Below, in pieces: positions 1-12,300 of a stretch of 64,000 nt of DNA. The notes below the pieces were generated by a model that ran no database searches, was not told where the DNA came from, and was given only the letters and a program-made list of their open reading frames with translations. Origin of the DNA: Iris pallida (lineage: Eukaryota; Streptophyta; Magnoliopsida; Asparagales; Iridaceae); NCBI GenBank assembly GCA_029216955.1, contig JANAVB010029819.1, positions 34,666,861-34,730,860 of the forward strand, given 5' to 3'. Positions within the stretch are counted from its first letter, which is position 1; every line of letters begins with the position of its first letter. The position numbers and the translations under genes were made by a program.

Positions 1-560
1 AAAAATATTACATACAACAATATATTTATTTCGCAAATAATCTACAATACTAAATAGTATATTTTATTATTTAAATAATAACAATATAAATAACAATAAT
101 AATGATACTAATAAAAATCTATAATAGGTATACAGAAGAATGTGTAGTCTAAATTCCAACATGCATAAGGGCAATTGGAAGGTATTTATCCTATTTCTAA
201 AATAGAATATTAGTTCAGTAATAAAAATTATATTTTATGTATAAATCCTTTATATACGAAATGCCTATTTAACAATCAGAAATAATAAATGCAATATGTA
301 CGTCTACTGGACATCGTTGATCGTACTGCATTGACTACATGGGCTTGGCTCAGTTCGGTTCCAGTCCAGACTGGTTTGGTACACCGGATCATCCACAAGT
401 CAATAATCTTAATAAAATAATTAATATAAATAAAATCTTCGATAAGGTTAAGTCGCAACTTGGCCTGGTTTTCTTAGTTAGGACGTCACCATGGCTCGGC
501 CTTCCCTACCAGGGCTAATACACTAGTCAAAGCACGCCACTGCACTATCCGTGCCATGAA
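1..560. repeat. AT-rich block shared with S2 interior (40712-42110)
   Basis: This AT-rich stretch aligns by eye with 38402-38575, 40712-40981 and 41965-42110. Shared pieces include a run of AATAATAATGATA type, the phrase around TGGACGTCC/TGGACATCG, GGTTTGGTACA, and AATACACTAGTCAAAGCAC. The block could be the 3' part of another LTR of the S2 subfamily that starts left of the window. It could instead be a Tat 3' region of which S2 holds a second copy. It overlaps the end of the T2 antisense ORF (523-600), so the boundary is not resolved. Confidence 0.45.
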
Positions 561-2220
561 TCATAGTCGCATTGTACTCCAAATTCCTAACCATGACGTA
601 TGGCAAAGCCTGCGCCCCACCCATGTGCGTGCATACTTGGTGGTGGCAAAACAACTCCTTATACACAGCCATCATCTCAGGATGCTTGTTCTCCAAGACC
701 AAGAATTCAACCTTGTAAGGGGTATGTTCCTCATATGGTGGGTCCACCCGACAAACCCATCTCTCCACAACGGGTGAAGAACGTCCCAGTAGGTGGTTAA
801 ATAACTCCAACAAAGCTATGAACAAAGGCCGATTGATCTCTATTCCATGCTCGGTGGCCCTGATGGCACGACGAAGGCCCGTACCAATTAAATCCTTCTT
901 GAACCTACCCACCGCCCATTGAGTTAGCTCACTCCACTCCAACTTAGGATAAATCTAACCTATAACATTAAAGGCATCTTTCGGATAGGTATGGCATGTG
1001 GCTAATAGTCTATTGGCAAAAAGAGGGGCTCGAAATGGATGCACTTCATTGGTAAAATCAACAAGCAGATGACCATGGAGTAACACCCACATCGTATCTG
1101 ATGGATCGTCGGGCACACGCTTGAAGGAGTCCCTCTGATTGGAGCACCCTTCCACTTTGATATGACCGATCATCAAACCCCTCGCTTCGGGGTCAGTTCC
1201 TACTTCATGAAATGCTTTTCAGCCAAACAAAAGAAAGTCGAGAGCGAAAGGTGGCGGTTGATGGAAGGAATGTACAGAAGAATACCGTAGTTCTTGATAT
1301 ACCAATTTTCGGTTATCTCCAAAAGCTTGGTATTTTATAGAACCAACTGATAACCAAAAAAAATTGAGGTTTTAGCATCTTAACAGCATCAGACGAAAAA
1401 AGACAGCTTGCCTCGATCCATCATAGGACGAAAGTATGCGGGCTGTTGATCCTGAATCATCGACCTCTCGGTTGACCACAGAAATCAACTGTTCGATAGA
1501 ATGAATGAGCGCCTCGTCAACGTTTAACATGCCTACAAAATATCCTGTTAATGTGAAGAGAATGTCCTCGAAGAGAGACAAGGACACAGGAAATACACAT
1601 TAACAAAATATGTCAAAAAAATAAAATGAAAGTACTACGTCATAAAAAGAAGGTATCTAGGTGGCCCTTGCATGGAGCATCCGCGCAGGCACTATCAAAG
1701 TGCTCCACACATCGGCAAATATACATTCGTGCAGGTACTTCATAGAAAATGCTGCACGTCAACATTACCTCCACGAAGCTTCATCATCTAGTCGGTACTT
1801 TGTAAAAAGTAACAACTATGTGCGTCAGACGATAGAACTTTAGCACATCTTCGGTACACCACCCCGGAGAGCGGTGTCCATGCGCATCAGCAAGAAAAAC
1901 TATCAGCATATTTTCGAGATGACGTTCCTAAGAGTCGATGCTCATATGCATCAGCAAACCAAGATGTCAATAACAATCAGACATCTACCAGTAACGAGTG
2001 GCCCTACATCCCCTACAATTGGAGCTTGCTTAACGACGACGACTTCAGAGGCCAACTGCTTCCCTTTGGCCTGTCGAGTAGCCTCCCCGACTTGTCTTGC
2101 CAACGACATTCTAGTCTTCCTCGCAGTCACTACATCCGGTCCGGGCCTAGCCGCGGCCCCACTAGTCTTCTTGGAACTTGCCGCAGGAGCTTTTGGGATT
2201 CTTGATTTCTTGGGAGCTAT
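523..2220 (-). pseudogene. T2 antisense additional ORF (aORF), decayed
   Basis: On the minus strand a reading starts at 2220 as ATAGCTCCCAAG, matching ATGGCTCCCAAG of the T1 antisense gene, so the start codon appears lost (ATG to ATA). About 90 basic, Lys/Ala-rich codons follow before a stop. From about 1587 down to 523 the same frame (position modulo 3) is open again for roughly 350 codons, broken by three stops: after 1372, near 1206 and after 955. The C-terminal part (942-523) has no family I recognise. The stretch between about 1950 and 1590 may be an intron, but no convincing splice pair was found. Tat elements are known to carry extra ORFs, sometimes antisense, between pol and the 3' LTR. 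That is the basis for the call; the function is unknown. Confidence 0.55.
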
Positions 2221-2323
2221 AGTGAGAAAAGTTAGTATTTAAAAAAAGGAAGAAGACTCTAACGAAAAGCTCCTGTAGGAAGGTAGGTGAAAGCAAGAAA
2301 GTTTTTCTCTCTCTCCAATGGCC

Positions 2324-2335
2324 CCTACTTATAGG
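2324..2335 (-). promoter_or_regulatory. Antisense TATA box of the T2 aORF
   Basis: The minus strand reads CCTATAAGTAGG about 105 nt upstream of the former start codon at 2220. A TTGGAGAGAGAGA tract follows, in the same order as upstream of the T1 antisense gene (TATA at 19401-19408). The conserved order in two diverged elements supports a promoter. Confidence 0.55.
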
Positions 2336-2604
2336 GTGCACCACATCAGCAAAAGAAGACGAAGCGCTTCATAATCGAAGGAACCCTTCGAACAACGCGG
2401 GAACAAAAAGTTGGGATCATGATGACCGTTCCCTAGAAACGAGGAATTAAGATCAACTTTAATAAAGCGACGGCTCACGGCATTTAATACTGAAGCCTAA
2501 GCGTGACGATAGCCTGTCAGTAGGTACATCGAGCATTCGCTCAAAAAGGACACGTGTCATGCTTCTGTGCAAAGTATTCCGAACTTGATTCAAGTTCAAA
2601 ACAC

Positions 2605-2618
2605 TTTGAAGGGGGTCT
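2605..2618 (+). other. T2 polypurine tract
   Basis: TTTGAAGGGGGTCT lies directly before the LTR start TGTAGAAGCATG. The T1 PPT at 19650-19662 is nearly identical. It primes plus-strand DNA synthesis. Confidence 0.8.
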
Positions 2619-4126
2619 TGTAGAAGCATGAAAATGCACAGACATATCAATAGCGCAGGTAGTATTCTCGCTACATAAAGCTTTATAAAAGCACAGATAC
2701 TCGAAAGCGCAGACAGAAGATCAGAAACCACAGTTCATAAAAAGCTTTTTATTAAGTCATGCCTACAAAGATCTATTACAGATTCATCATAATTATAAGA
2801 AAAGAGCTTTGCCTACGAGGATCTATTACAGATTCATCATGAAAAGAACTAAGGCATCTAAAGATCTACAAGAGGGTTAATCTTCATAGGCGCTATACAA
2901 GGGGATTGATCTTCATAGACGCACAGCCCCCCAGACGTGCAGCGCTGTCAGAGCGAGCCACTTCCTGAAGCAGCTATTGGCCCGAGCGAGAACTCAATCC
3001 ACAGCACAGGTCGTGCCACCACCATTGAGCAGGGCAGAGCACAACATGTGGCTCTTCGGATTAGCAACCAATCCAAATTTGAAAGCTTGGATCTCGAAGA
3101 CCTACAAAACATTGTTCATGTTCGAACTCCTTATGCCAAATGCTCAAGTACATCTTGAAACTCAGCAGCAGTTCTTCAACAAAGGCACAGCTTCTTTGAA
3201 CGAGGGGATCCACAACCATCAGTTGACTTGTGTAAGGCCAATGGCCGTTCGAAGCTAAGTCAGGATTGAGCATAGCATTTGGAATGCAAAGAGAGCAAGA
3301 CGACTCTTCAGAAAAACTCCCCTTTATATAGGGTGAGTGTGGTCCAATAAATATGCCACGTTACCATCGGTCAAAGATGCCCAAATTAATGGAATGAATC
3401 TAGAACTCAGCACAACGAACCTCATTTAATAGGTTTATTTTACTGAGTCCTAGGCCACATACTTCGTGAATTTCCCAGAAGACGACGATAATTAAAGAAG
3501 ATGACGACCGACTCGTCCATCAAAAAGAGCGGTCATTAATCGCTCTTAAAGACTTTGACAGAAACTAGCTCCTTCGACTCAGAAGCGCAGCCTCTCCACT
3601 GCGCTCGCGCTTCGACTCAGAAGCACAGCCTCTTTGTTGCACCCTTGCTTCGACTCAGGAGAACAGCTAGTTCACTTCCTCACACAGCACCCTCGCTTTA
3701 ACTTAGACGCACAGTGGCTCTTTCATCTTCAAGACGCAGTCTACTCGTCACCCTAAAGTATAGTGACTCCGTCGCCTGAAGTACAGTCTACTCGTCACCC
3801 TAAAGCACAATGACTCCGTCGCCTAAAGCATAGTCTACTCGTCACCCTAAACCACAGTGACTCCATCGTCTGAAGCACAGTCTACTTATCACTCTAAAAG
3901 CACAGTGACTCCGTCGGCTGAAGCACAGTCTCATCATCCAAAAGCACAGTGACATCAAAGCTCCGTTAGAAATGCAGCCCGTATAGCGGCACAGCCATAC
4001 GAAGTGACATGGTTCCACGTCGCCAGATGGGTGTGTATATCTTTTCAGGATACCACCCTATTGGTTTGTTTAAACCGCTGCTCTTACGATAAGACTGAGT
4101 TTGATTCTGTTGATAAGAGCAATATC
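2619..4126 (+). repeat. T2 3' LTR, left part
   Basis: The LTR begins TGTAGAAGCATG and runs to the S1 insertion point at 4126; the last five bases, ATATC, are the S1 target duplication. It continues at 22516. It contains a 30-bp direct repeat (2761-2790 and 2811-2840), a 47-bp minisatellite (3737-3957) and the first GGTTTGTTTAAACC motif (4063-4076). A minus-strand TATATAAAGG at 3322-3331 precedes a 70-codon antisense ORF (3273-3061). That ORF has no recognisable domain and is not called as a gene. Confidence 0.8.
3737..3957. repeat. 47-bp minisatellite in T2 LTR
   Basis: Units start near 3737, 3784, 3831, 3878 and 3926, giving nearly five copies. Each carries CAGTCTACTCGTCACCCTAAA followed by a GTGACTCCGTCGCCTGAAG-type half. 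An older, more degenerate 'TTCGACTCAGAAGC' repeat precedes it from about 3580. Confidence 0.8.
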
Positions 4127-6780
4127 TGTAACGCCCCAGTCCCAAATACTTAGGACTAAGTACGTAGATATGCCAACTGTATACATACGAAGTATGCTCC
4201 AATATGTTCAATCCTCGTATGTATACATAAGCTGTAAAATAAAGTAATATATGACAACTAATCTCATCCACAATAAGAAAAATAACTGTATAATAAAAAC
4301 CAACGCTGAATTTATCATTTGTACAAAAGTTAGGCAGAGACAGATCCACTACCAACCATTTAAATAAGAAGAAAAGTACAAGGAAATGATGGATAAAAAT
4401 GGTAATTGAAGATCCAAGAGCAATCCTCCTCAATATAGAAGGGAAGACCACGATCTTCGCTAGAGCATCTGCAAAGCATCATAAAAAGCACACACCTGGT
4501 GAGATCGCCAGGTCCTCAGAGGGACGTAACAAGATACATGAAGAACATGCCATAATAAACTCAATATATAATATGTCACAAGTCACAAACAAAGTAAAAT
4601 AGTCCCAGTCGTAACAAGACCCAATATCTCATCATCGAAACAGTTGACTACCCCTACAACCAAACAAGGACAAGGGATAATACACTATTCCATGATGCAA
4701 CATCGTTATATGCTACTAATGGAATGGGGGTGACAGGACAACAATTAAGGTTACCTAACCAATCTACGGTGTTCATACAGTTAAGAACAAATCTTTAGTC
4801 GCATGAGCCCTAGCTATAAATAGGATCCATTATAGTCCCATTTTGGGCACCAGTGACCAAGCGTATAACGTTCAAAAATATCAGTGGCCAACCTGAGGAG
4901 GTAAGCATACCCGTATCTCCAGCTGAGCTTTCAGGTTACAAGGAAAAGTGTAATAGAAGCTCATACGACAAAAAAATATTCTCTCCACCCGATGAACCTA
5001 TCTAAGTCGCATCCACAACCATGTACATCTACTAACTGCCAAGTTTTCTAGTATGCCTCTATTGACAGTTAGAGCTAACGCATATGCACGGGTGATCAAC
5101 CAACAGGCAAGTACCTCTATATGCTACTCATCTCATACATAACTCGTGGTACAACTGTGTCAAGGTTTATGATATACACTACAGGTGGTAGTCCCTTAAC
5201 TCTAGGTCCATATCCATAATTTAAAGACAAGAAGAAATTTTAAGACTAGTACTTGCATCATGTATCACGGAAAGCAATTAAGTAAAGCAACTGAAAGAAC
5301 TAGAAATAAGCAAACAGAAATATGTAATAACTAAAGAAAAATGCAACTAAATATAAGCTGTAAATATGGCAAGGTATCTTGCCTGAGGTTGTGTGTAAAA
5401 TGACAGAATCCAATAGCTAAAATCGGCAAATCGACGAAACAAAAAAGCCAAATCTCCCAAACGTCCTCGGATGCTAAAATAAACACCATAAACATTTTTG
5501 GTATAAAATATGTCTTGAAATGCCTACCCAAAAGTCTAATTCTAGACACAGGGGCAAAATCGTAATTTCGAATCAAAATAATGTCCGTCGTTGGATCCGT
5601 TTTGCACCAAAAAGTGTCAGTGACTACGGGCTCTAAAGTATTCAAACTATATGTCTACGGGTCCGATTTGAGGAGACGAACCCAACCGTATATCCAAAGT
5701 TAGATTTCGGTGGGCCGTGAATAATTTTGCCCGTTGGAACGGGTTACGAGCCCGCCAAATAGGCGTTCCAGACGACCTTCTCAGAATCGGACCAAACTTG
5801 GCACACAGGACCAAAAAATGATATGGTCCTATTGGCACAAGTTTTATCTCGATACAACGAACGTGCACAAAGTTATGGCATAGTTTGTAAAGTGATCGAT
5901 ACGGGGTATCTCGACGGATACGCTTCGATTTCGTCGTACATGCACAACAAAATTGAGTTCCGTTGATTCCCAAACATCGACAACATCTATACGCGTCTTT
6001 TGATGCTTATGTGTTGCGACCACGTCGCCCGGTTTGTCGGGACGCACGCCGTATCGGTGATTTTTCCAAGTTTTCAAAACATATTTCCATTTTTTCCCTG
6101 ATTTCTATTACTGTATAAACAACTAGAAATCAAACTAATAATGGAGTTTCCATCTAGGTTAGGTTGTCTTTGAATATTTTCTAAAGTATTTCAAAAACTC
6201 TAACTGGATCGGCAGAAATTTGCCTTCCAAAACTAGGACTGAGTTAGGTTCACTGCTCTGTTTTTAGATTTTGATTCAAATTTTATTTTCGAGATTTCAG
6301 TCACGAATTTCTCGAGTTGGGATCACCTAGATCAAAAACTGGTTGGCAGGGTTCGAAGCCCTATAGGTAGTGAGTGTACCTGAGAAATTGGTTGGCGAAG
6401 AGGCGGATTGTGTAGGCGGGAAAATGCCTCTCAACAGGTGTTACTGCTATTGCTGTGCTGCTGCCTGCACAGAGCAGCCGCCTGTCGCTGCTTCGAGTTT
6501 GGCCGTCGACCGACGATCGCCGACGTCAACCATGCGGCGGCACGCGGTCCAAGGGGTAGAGAGGGCGTAAGCGTGTAGGGGTTAGGGTAGAGTTGAGTTT
6601 TCTAGGGTTTCGTGTACCAATTTCTCGTTCCTATATATTGGAAGTTTGGGGCTCGGGTTTAGTAACAGCAGGGGGTCGCGGGATATATGGTTAAGCTTCT
6701 CACAAGAAAATGCTTTCTCGTGAGATATTCAAGGAATTTATCTCTTCTTCTTTTTCTAACAGTAATATTTTTTTTTAACA

Positions 6781-6853
<73 letters not shown>

Positions 6854-6978
6854 ATATATATATTTATATATATATATTGAAAGATTCATGTTAGTATAAA
6901 TGTGTTTAGTGTGTGTAAACACATTTATACTAACATGAATCTTTCAATATATATATATATATATATATTTTTTTTTTT

Positions 6979-7030
<52 letters not shown>
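6781..7030. repeat. (TA)n microsatellite of S1, left of T1
   Basis: Two long (TA)n runs (6783-6850 and 6981-7030) with interruptions flank an inverted repeat. The last five bases, TATAT, are the T1 target duplication. The tract resumes at 21998. Confidence 0.9.
6877..6947. repeat. Inverted repeat with 32-bp arms
   Basis: Left arm 6877-6908 starts TTGAAAGATTCATG and ends TGTGTTTA. Right arm 6916-6947 is its exact reverse complement. The loop is 7 nt (GTGTGTG). Flanking TA repeats lengthen the arms. A third copy of the right arm lies at 22053-22084, on the far side of T1 and next to the resumed (TA)n. Confidence 0.9.
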
Positions 7031-7033
<3 letters not shown>

Positions 7034-8443
7034 AGAAGCATGGAATTTCACAACCAGAAAGCCCATGCGGCAGGCATTATATGCACCAGAACTCAGACAG
7101 CTAATCGAATAAGCCATAGACATTCGAAGAAGGACTTTTTATTTTATATATATAGAAGTCTATTACATGTCTAGAAAAGATGGTACAAAGGAGAATTTCT
7201 ACAAAGGAAGGATCCTAGATCTACATCCAGCAACCACCATGCGCCTTCCAGATAGGCGCAGCAACCACCATGCGCCTTTCGATAGGCGCAGCAGTCACCA
7301 TGCGCTATCAGCCAGGCGCAGCAGATGTCATGCGCCTCCAGCCAGGCGCATCCTACCATCTTTTCAGCAGCTCAGCTATGTGTATCCAGCTAAGTTATGT
7401 GCATCCCTTCAGCAGCCCAGTTCTGTGTAACTCTTCCAACCAGGCTCACTTGGCCGAGTAGAGCCCAGTTATGTACCGCTCTTCCAGCCAGGCTCGCCTG
7501 ATAAGTGCTTCGCCAAGCAAAGCATTTAACCCTCTGGCTGGAACCAAGGGAGAGAAGAGCACCGCAAATGCTGTGGCCAGGGGAGGCTTCGAAAGAGCCT
7601 CCAAAGACCAAGGAAGACCGTGATCGAAATCATGGCACAAGGAGCTTTCAACACAATCAAAGTGGATGGCACCCACTATGAAGGAAGAGAGAGCCTAGCA
7701 CCACCATTCCGATCTACGGCTCTTCCGGAACAACGGAGACGAGGCCCGAACATCCTTATCTTTGGATGCAACAGGCACCTTCCGCCTGCCTCAGAAGCCC
7801 TCGACTCCGTCTTTTGGATGTAACAGTCACCTTCAAGTGCATCGAAGACAACACGATGTCTCATCTTCACCCTCGGGAGCACTTCGTCAACAGAATGCAC
7901 CCACATATCCAAGTTCATGTTGGAAGTACGTGAGGGAATGAGGAGCAAACCTTCTTTCCATGCCACTATTTATAGGCCGGGCAAATCAAACCCACGCGCC
8001 AAGTGGATGACTCTCCGAATTCTGTGCAATGAATTTGCATTAAATGGATGAACCGAACGTCTCGAATTCAGCCAAACGGCTATTTATAACACTCGAGGAG
8101 CGAGACAGCCGCGTCATTAAAGGACATGTCGGATGCACCAGCCAAACAGCGCATCACACGGACGCGCCCTCCTGCATCAGGCGCATCGCACAGACGCGCT
8201 CTACAGTACCCGGCGCATCACAGAGGATGCGCCCTCACATCTCCATGCCAAAGTGGAACACCAACTAATGTGCCCACTCAGCTGTCCATCGAACGTCACA
8301 AACATTAAATGCTGAACTGACACCAGAGTTGGCAGCACGCTTCCTAAAGTCTGAACAGTTGACAGCTTTTTCAGAGAATGAAGCGTCGGTAACGTCAGCA
8401 TCATCATGACTCTATCCCGACGGCTACTGCCACGTGGCCACCC

Positions 8444-8540
8444 GTATGCGCCTCTACGGCCATGCGTCCAAATCCGTATGCGCCTCTACGGCCATGCGTC
8501 CAAATCGCCATGCGCCTCTACGGCCATGCGTCCAAACCAG
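8444..8540. repeat. 32-bp minisatellite in T1 5' LTR
   Basis: There are three units of ATGCGCCTCTACGGCCATGC plus GTCCAAA-type ends. The 3' LTR copy is at 21076-21172, where a short extra CATGCGCCTCAAAAGC unit has been added after it. Confidence 0.8.
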
Positions 8541-9026
8541 CATGCGCCTCAGACCCTTCACTGATCCCTAAAAACAGAAGAAGAGTCTCCAGTTGAAGCT
8601 TTGCATGCGCCTCAACAGCCATGCGCCCCAGACTGATCTCTGATCCCGAAAGACAGAAGGAAGGTCACCTGCATGCGCCTCAAAAGCCATGCGCCCTAAA
8701 TGGTTTGTAACTCCTAAAGGTTATGAGCCGCAGCCTCCTCCTGCGCCCAGATCCAAGACGCAGCTCACCAGATCACTGCCCCCCCCCCAAATCCGAGATC
8801 TTCGAGCCATGGGTCGATGACACGTGTCCTTTGACTCAACTCGTCCAAGATTTCAGCAACAGAAAGATCTTCTCCTCTGCTACGTGCCGGCTCACAACAG
8901 CAGTATGAAGAGTTCTCCCCCTCAATCAGGGCGCATCATCTATGCGCCCCCATCAGCAACTTCCACGTAGCATCCCCACACACCGGCGCATCCTACATGC
9001 GTGCATGAGCAGTCAGCCTGCAAAAC

Positions 9027-9034
9027 TATAAATA
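9027..9034 (+). promoter_or_regulatory. T1 5' LTR TATA box
   Basis: ACTATAAATAGAGGG is a consensus plant TATA box about 320 bp before the LTR end. It should drive the genomic transcript. The same box is at 21672-21679 in the 3' LTR. Confidence 0.8.
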
Positions 9035-9344
9035 GAGGGATCATTTCCTTCTCACCCACGGACAACAGACAGAATCCACAACGAACATAGGAGGAATCAC
9101 CAGAGAGGCAGATACAGACAATCAACGTCTTCCTCCTCTCAGCAAGCTCCAGCACCCAGAGCAATACACACCTTCAGAGAACCGATAACCGTCGTCAGCC
9201 GGTCAACGGAGTCAACGCATTACCACTCGCTCTATTGGCACTAAGGACCCAGCTTAAACAAAAGTGTACTCCTAGGACTACATCTAAGTCCTACATTTGT
9301 AACACTGTTCTGTTTGTATTAAAGTTTTCAATCAAACAATTTTA

Positions 9345-12300
9345 ATGGCAAACAAGCTGGCGACTCTGCTGGGGACTTCTTTCTCCTCTTTCGAGAAAGT
9401 CGTGTCACAGGCCGACGACGTAAAGGTGGGCTCCTCCCACAAGATGCTGGTAGTGCGCCTCAATCAACAGGCGTACGAGGAGTTCATTTCTGAAGGAAGT
9501 GCGGGTCCTTCGAAGCGGCTACCAAAGCCGAAGAAGATCCGCACGGCCTGGGTGCGCAAAGTCGACGCCTCGGGCACCACCACTGAAGGGGATGCAGCAA
9601 TCCAGCCTTCCCTTCCTGCTGACGTTCTCAGCAACCAAGGTGCGCTCGCCGATACAGTGCATCTTTTGGGGAAGCGTGCAGCCGACCACGTTCCCCAGCT
9701 ATCTCCCTCTCAGGCGAGGAAGATACGTCGACGGAGCAGGGGCGCAGCCAATGCCCCGCGCATCACTTCTGATGCGCCATAAAAAGCCTCTGTCTTTGAC
9801 AGACTCAATCGCTGTAATGGCGAGGAGAATTTGGATGCTGAGTACTATACGCCCCAGCGGGCTGGTACGAAGAAATCCAAGGCGGCACGGGCCATGCGCC
9901 ACAAACGTGCTATGCCAACAGCCGGCCAGAGGCACGCGCTCGTCATCACGCGCGTTGCCGATGGCAAGCTGTACAAGGTTGACTCAAGTGCTTCTGCACC
10001 AACAACGAGTCGATCTCCAAAGCCCTCATCTCGCCTGGGCGCATCTACTGCGTGCACAACCAAATCGAGAGAGGCAAACTCAGTGGTCTTGAACTCCTGC
10101 GCCTCCTCTGGTTGTGCGTTTGAGGTCCGTTCAAGTCACTTCAAATGTTGTGGTTCCCCCACTACTGATCGTGATGCCTGCTTGGTATTAGATCAGGGGG
10201 CGCAGCACTCACCTAACCACCCCGGCGTTTGGCCTTGCCATACGTCTGAAGGGGGTGTGAAGGCACCACTCTCCTCCAACGACCTGCGCAACGTGATCAC
10301 TCACAAGCGCCGGTCAGGAGAGTCGACCAACAAGCACGATGCGCCCCTTACGGAGCATACTTGTGCGGTGGTCACCATCAACTGCTGTTGTAAGACGGCA
10401 GTTCCACCAAGACAGTCGGTCTTCCAACGACTACAATCATCGACACCTCTCCGACGTCGCCTTGGGGCGATGGTGTCAGCTGAAGAGGAGCCAAATGTCG
10501 CTTCATGTAACGTGGTCTCCAACTCCTCATCAATCCGGAAGGCGACTGCCAATTCCTCGTCTTCATCCAAAAGCCAGCCGAGGAAAACCAAGGCAGCTGT
10601 CTCGACCTCTGGAGTGTTTGAAGGCACTCGGTCGAGGAAGAAGTCCTTGGAGGAAGCTGGGGGTAGCCAGACCCTTGTTGAGCCTCCTTCCGAAGACGAA
10701 GATGTCCAAAGCACAGCTGCGGCGGATCTTCATCATCAAGGCGAGATTACTCTCCCTGAAACCCCTCAAAATGAGGATGTCCTCCAGGACACTGCCGGGG
10801 GTAGTTCTAGAAACGAAGAGGTCCTTCAGGACGGAGCTGAGGGCAAGCAGACCCTTGCAGATGCACCTATTGAAGATGAACTCCAGAATGCGGCTGGGGG
10901 TGGCCAAACACCAGGAGAAGTAACTCCCCCGCATGAGAGTGAGGCCGAAAGCGAAGCCTCAACCCATCCATCCACTCCTGGCCGTGTCAGGACAGTGTAC
11001 ATGGCTGGGAATGATGTCGAGTCTGATGTACCGTCACAGGACATAGTCCAGCACATAGACTCATTAGAGGGAGGTCTCAAAACCCTCTCTGCCTCTATGC
11101 AAGCACTGACTCAAGCAGTATTTGAGATGCGGTCGGCCTTGATCAGGACACCTTCAACTGGTCCTGACCCAGGAGCTAATGGGGAGTCGAGTGTGCCCCT
11201 CCAACGGGCGCCCTCGGATACAGAAGCACCTCGGACCTCGGAGCCCTCAAACGCTCCAATCCAGATGGTACCTCCTTCCCCGACTCCTAGCTCTACGGAG
11301 GATGTGGTCGAAATGATCAAAGACCTGCGGGAGTGCTTCGAGTCCAAGAACAGGCAAGAGAAACGCCAGAAGATGGGCATTGCCCAGCCTTATCCCCACG
11401 AGTGGAACAAGGTGGTTTATCCTCCAAAGTATAAACCACAAACACTTACCCCATACGACGGGAAGGACTCTCCGCGACGGTACCTGACGTACTTTCAGTC
11501 ACAGACAGGGCATCTTCCGAAGGAGGACGCGCTCCTCACTAGTATCTTTGTCGGGGCCCTGAAAGGAGTGGCGTATGACTGGTACTGCAGCCTCCCCGAC
11601 AATTCCATATCGTCCTTCGACGACCTGACGCGCCTCTTCCTCGACCGCTTCTACGACGGTGGGAAGGACATGACGATGGCGTCTCTCATAGAGATACGTC
11701 AGAAGGAGAAGGAAACGGTTCGGGCGTTCATCGAACGCTTCCGACAGGCTTGCTTCAGGCCACCTCCAGGCATGCCAGAACATGCGCTCCTCTCCGCTTG
11801 TAGCATGAACATGTTGCCTGCAGTAAAGCTCTGGCTCAACTCTACTCCCCCTCCTGACTGGAGCTCCCTGATCATCGAAGCTGAAGCTGCAGAAAAGAAG
11901 GCGGCCAATGCACGTCTTCTGGGTGTCAGCTTTCCCGTCTTTGACGATAAGGGGAAAAAGTCCGCAGCTAACAGCTCCAGACGAAAAGCAAAGGAGAAAC
12001 AGGCATTGACTGTTAATGCCTCAAAAGATGCATCTGTGCCTACTCAGAAGCCTCCACTGGCACCGAGACCCAAGGAGGTTTATTCATTCAATAATGATGA
12101 CACCCTGTAACTTTTTGAGATACTGAAGCAGGGTGACAAGATCAAGCTACCGGACCCAAAGCGGCCCGATGAAGTTGGAAAAGTGGACAACCCAAGGTAC
12201 TGCCACTACCATCGGTTTGTCGGACACCCGACCAAGGACTGCTACGTCCTCAAGAATTACATCCAGCGCATGATCAATGCGGATGTAATCTCCGTCGACT

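Larger units (their letters stand above)
7031..9354 (+). repeat. T1 5' LTR
   Basis: The LTR runs TGTAGAAGC...GCAAACA, 2324 bp, and pairs with 19663-21997. It is rich in ATGCGCC and GCGCAT motifs. The sense TATA box is at 9027-9034. A minus-strand TATAAATA lies at 7967-7974, with a 96-codon antisense reading (7966-7676) that lacks an ATG. A start codon at 9345 lies in the last 10 bp. Confidence 0.92.

Noticed and set aside
6659..7174. ORFs of Tyr-Ile repeats on both strands (also at 38090-38410 and 40330-40760)
   Set aside because: They are (TA)n microsatellite read as codons, with no unique sequence or start context.
9499..10092. 197-codon ORF overlapping gag in another frame, and similar shadows (10339-10923)
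   Set aside because: Low-complexity shadow of the gag coding frame, with no domain.
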